Assembly (NCBI GenBank): GCA_003456125.1
Contig: DMPD01000277.1
Coordinates: 595 to 6,180 of the forward strand
DNA from: Cyanobacteria bacterium UBA8156
Lineage (GTDB): Bacteria; Cyanobacteriota; Cyanobacteriia; Pseudanabaenales; Pseudanabaenaceae
Direction: 5' to 3'
DNA length: 5,586 bases
Of the stretch, positions 4,266-5,586 are shown in pieces. A program made the position numbers and the translations under genes. The notes beneath the pieces were generated by a model that worked only from the letters and a program-made list of their open reading frames with translations, was not told the origin of the DNA and did not search any database. Each line of letters starts with the position of its first letter. Within the stretch, counting starts at the first letter, position 1.

Positions 4266-5586
4266 ATGTCTTCTGAGTTTGCCAAATCCCAGCCGAACGC
4301 GCAACCTGGAGCCCCGGCCGAGCACCCTGAGTCAATTGATTGGATGATGCTTTCGGGGACGCCCCCCGCGCCAAACCGAGAAGTTCCCCCGCCCAAACCG
4401 GAACCCAATGCGGCTGCCAAAAAACAAGCCGAGGCAGAGTCCGAACCCGTCTCTGCTCCTGCCGAAGATATCAGCTGGTTTTTGCTGAATGAAGTACCCA
4501 AGCCCACCGCCGGGAAGCCCACGGTGATGCAGACCCCATCGGCGGCGCCGATCGCGCTGCCAGGGCCAGAGGGGGCGGCGCTGGAGTTACCCGACGTGGA
4601 TTTGGCGGTTTTGGAGAATTTTGACCTGGATTTTGCTAGCACGCCCCAGGATTTTGGTCTGGATTTGCCGGAAATTCTTGACACCGAAGGGCTGCTAGAT
4701 TTGCCAGACATTGGGCTATCCACCCCAGAAAACCCTTTGGGTGGAGCAGAACCCCATCTGGAATCGATGTCGGCGTGGGAAGAGGCGATCGCCCCGGTCG
4801 AAGAGGTGGCCCTCACCGGGGACGAGCCCGATCTGGAATTGGTATCGTCATGGGAAGAGGCGATCGCCCCGGTCGAAGAGGCAACCTCCACCTGGGTGGA
4901 ACCGGAAGTGGAACCGGTGGCGGCGTGGGAAGAGGCGATCGCCCTGGTCGAAGAGGCAACCTCCACCTGGGTGGAACCGGAAGTGGAACCGGTGGCGGCG
5001 TGGGAAGAGGCGATCGCCCCGGTCGAAGGGGCAACCTCCACCTGGGTGGAACCGGAAGTAGAACCGGTGGCGACGTGGGAAGAGGCGATCGCCCTGGTCG
5101 AAGGGGCAACCTCCACCTGGGTGGAACCGGAAGTGGAACCGGTGGCGGCGTGGGAAGAGGCGATCGAGGAAGCTGTTCCGGCAACGAGGAATTGGGAAAG
5201 CGTCGCCGGACTCGAAGAGATTGTCGACGAAGACGAGGACTACACCTTCGACGAAGCGGCTTTGACCGCCGGGGAAGAAACGGTATTTGGGGTAGGGTCA
5301 ATCCCAGTGGCCAACGAGATTGATCCCTTTGCCGAAGTGGTATCCGGTGCGGTAGTCTCTCCCGCGTTTGGTCTGACAGAGACCGATTGGACGGTTGGGG
5401 CCGCAGTGGAAACCGAAGACCCGTTTGCGGGAGCGATGGGGAATGCCGCAGAGCCGGAAGACCCGTTCGCGGGGATGGGGGGCAATGCTACCGATATGCC
5501 TACTGAGTTTTTTGCTGCTGTCTACCCGGAAGAAGCACCAGCTGGCCACGAAGAAGAGTTGGGTGCGGGCGTTCCCTTCCCGGATG
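4266..5586 (+). CDS. Acidic, Lys/Arg-poor repeat protein of unknown function (3' end outside window)
   Basis: I do not recognise this gene. The frame from ATG 4266 is open for 440 codons to the window edge. GAGG (4255-4258) lies seven bases upstream. An in-frame ATG at 4176, preceded by AGGG, would add 30 residues and is a real alternative start. The protein is rich in Glu, Asp, Pro, Val and Ala, has no Cys, and has only eight Lys/Arg, none between residues 85 and 307. It is therefore very acidic and probably disordered. In order: a Pro/Ala-rich head with two related short motifs, ESIDWMMLSG (22-31) and EDISWFLLNE (67-76); an Asp-Leu-rich part (107-151, with LDLPEILD and LDLPDIGL); Trp-initiated 25-residue tandem repeats (171 to about 302); an Asp/Glu stretch (VDEDEDY); and three DPFA motifs (353, 385, 399). 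There is no signal peptide or membrane helix. It may be the linker or scaffold part of a larger protein whose C-terminal domain lies beyond the window. Coding is supported by in-frame repeats with mostly conservative changes. Confidence 0.85.
   Translation, partial: MSSEFAKSQPNAQPGAPAEHPESIDWMMLSGTPPAPNREVPPPKPEPNAAAKKQAEAESEPVSAPAEDISWFLLNEVPKPTAGKPTVMQTPSAAPIALPGPEGAALELPDVDLAVLENFDLDFASTPQDFGLDLPEILDTEGLLDLPDIGLSTPENPLGGAEPHLESMSAWEEAIAPVEEVALTGDEPDLELVSSWEEAIAPVEEATSTWVEPEVEPVAAWEEAIALVEEATSTWVEPEVEPVAAWEEAIAPVEGATSTWVEPEVEPVATWEEAIALVEGATSTWVEPEVEPVAAWEEAIEEAVPATRNWESVAGLEEIVDEDEDYTFDEAALTAGEETVFGVGSIPVANEIDPFAEVVSGAVVSPAFGLTETDWTVGAAVETEDPFAGAMGNAAEPEDPFAGMGGNATDMPTEFFAAVYPEEAPAGHEEELGAGVPFPD
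4776..5165 (+). repeat. 75-bp in-frame tandem repeat, five full units and one partial
   Basis: Units start at 4776, 4851, 4926, 5001, 5076 and 5151 (partial), exactly 75 bases apart, encoding 25 residues each. The pattern is WEEAIA(P/L)VE(E/G)ATSTW followed by VEPEVEPVAA. Units 2-5 (4851-5150) differ from each other at only one to three bases. Unit 1 is identical to unit 2 over its first 30 or so bases and then diverges (VALTGDEPDLELVSS). The text just before unit 1 (PHLESMSA) resembles the end of unit 1, hinting at an older unit. Each of units 1-5 carries one HIP1 octamer GCGATCGC at the same phase; the sixth has GCGATCGA. Confidence 0.96.
5415..5498 (+). repeat. Two 14-residue (42-bp) imperfect tandem repeats with EDPFAG
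   Basis: EDPFAGAMGNAAEP (5415-5456) and EDPFAGMGGNATDM (5457-5498) match at nine of 14 residues. A third, isolated DPFA lies at 5322-5333. The copies are older and more diverged than the 75-bp units in the same gene. Confidence 0.7.

Noticed and set aside
4196..5116. 306-codon open frame on the minus strand, Ser/Thr-rich and repetitive
   Set aside because: It is the antisense of the acidic repeat gene. The 75-bp unit is a multiple of three and has few stop codons in any frame, so several frames stay open together. The plus-strand frame has a Shine-Dalgarno, continues beyond the array and has typical acidic protein content.
4775..5323. Gly/Arg-rich plus-strand frame with repeated RGD-like sequence
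   Set aside because: A shifted reading of the same 75-bp repeat; the repeated RGD comes from the HIP1-containing segment. It has no ribosome site and no content outside the array.

Overview
The window is chromosomal DNA of a GC-rich cyanobacterium. The HIP1 octamer GCGATCGC, a cyanobacterial signature, occurs about eleven times: six are scattered through the genes and five sit in phase inside one protein repeat. The recognisable proteins are of bacterial housekeeping type and read like cyanobacterial versions. I cannot name a genus.

Layout. Bases 1-792 (minus) hold the N-terminal two thirds of prfB, encoding peptide chain release factor 2, with a classical CTT-TGA-C programmed +1 frameshift site at codon 30/31. 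Divergent from it is a small FHA-domain phosphothreonine-binding protein (903-1253, plus). This gene converges on asnS, encoding asparaginyl-tRNA synthetase (2685-1300, minus), across a 46-base gap that contains an inverted repeat. Upstream of asnS on the same strand is a pair that probably forms an operon: a small Cupin_3-type protein (3808-3506) and an alpha/beta-hydrolase with a lipase-like Ser-Asp-His triad (3506-2790). Their stop and start codons overlap as TAATG. A 104-base gap with a short GC-rich palindromic repeat separates the hydrolase from asnS.

The right third differs in character. A roughly 450-base stretch (3809-4265) has no confident gene. It holds hairpins, two short direct-repeat clusters, a candidate extended -10 promoter and a 44-codon ORF with a good Shine-Dalgarno sequence. 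It leads into an extremely acidic, Lys/Arg-poor, probably disordered protein (4266 to the window edge, incomplete). The core of that protein is an exact 25-residue (75-bp) tandem repeat beginning with Trp, four copies of which are nearly identical in DNA.

prfB and asnS both serve translation but lie on separate transcripts. The FHA protein suggests Ser/Thr-kinase signalling, with no kinase in view. The cupin-hydrolase pair is likely co-translated, substrate unknown. The acidic repeat protein is the least explained item. I see no mobile element, CRISPR array, tRNA or rRNA.
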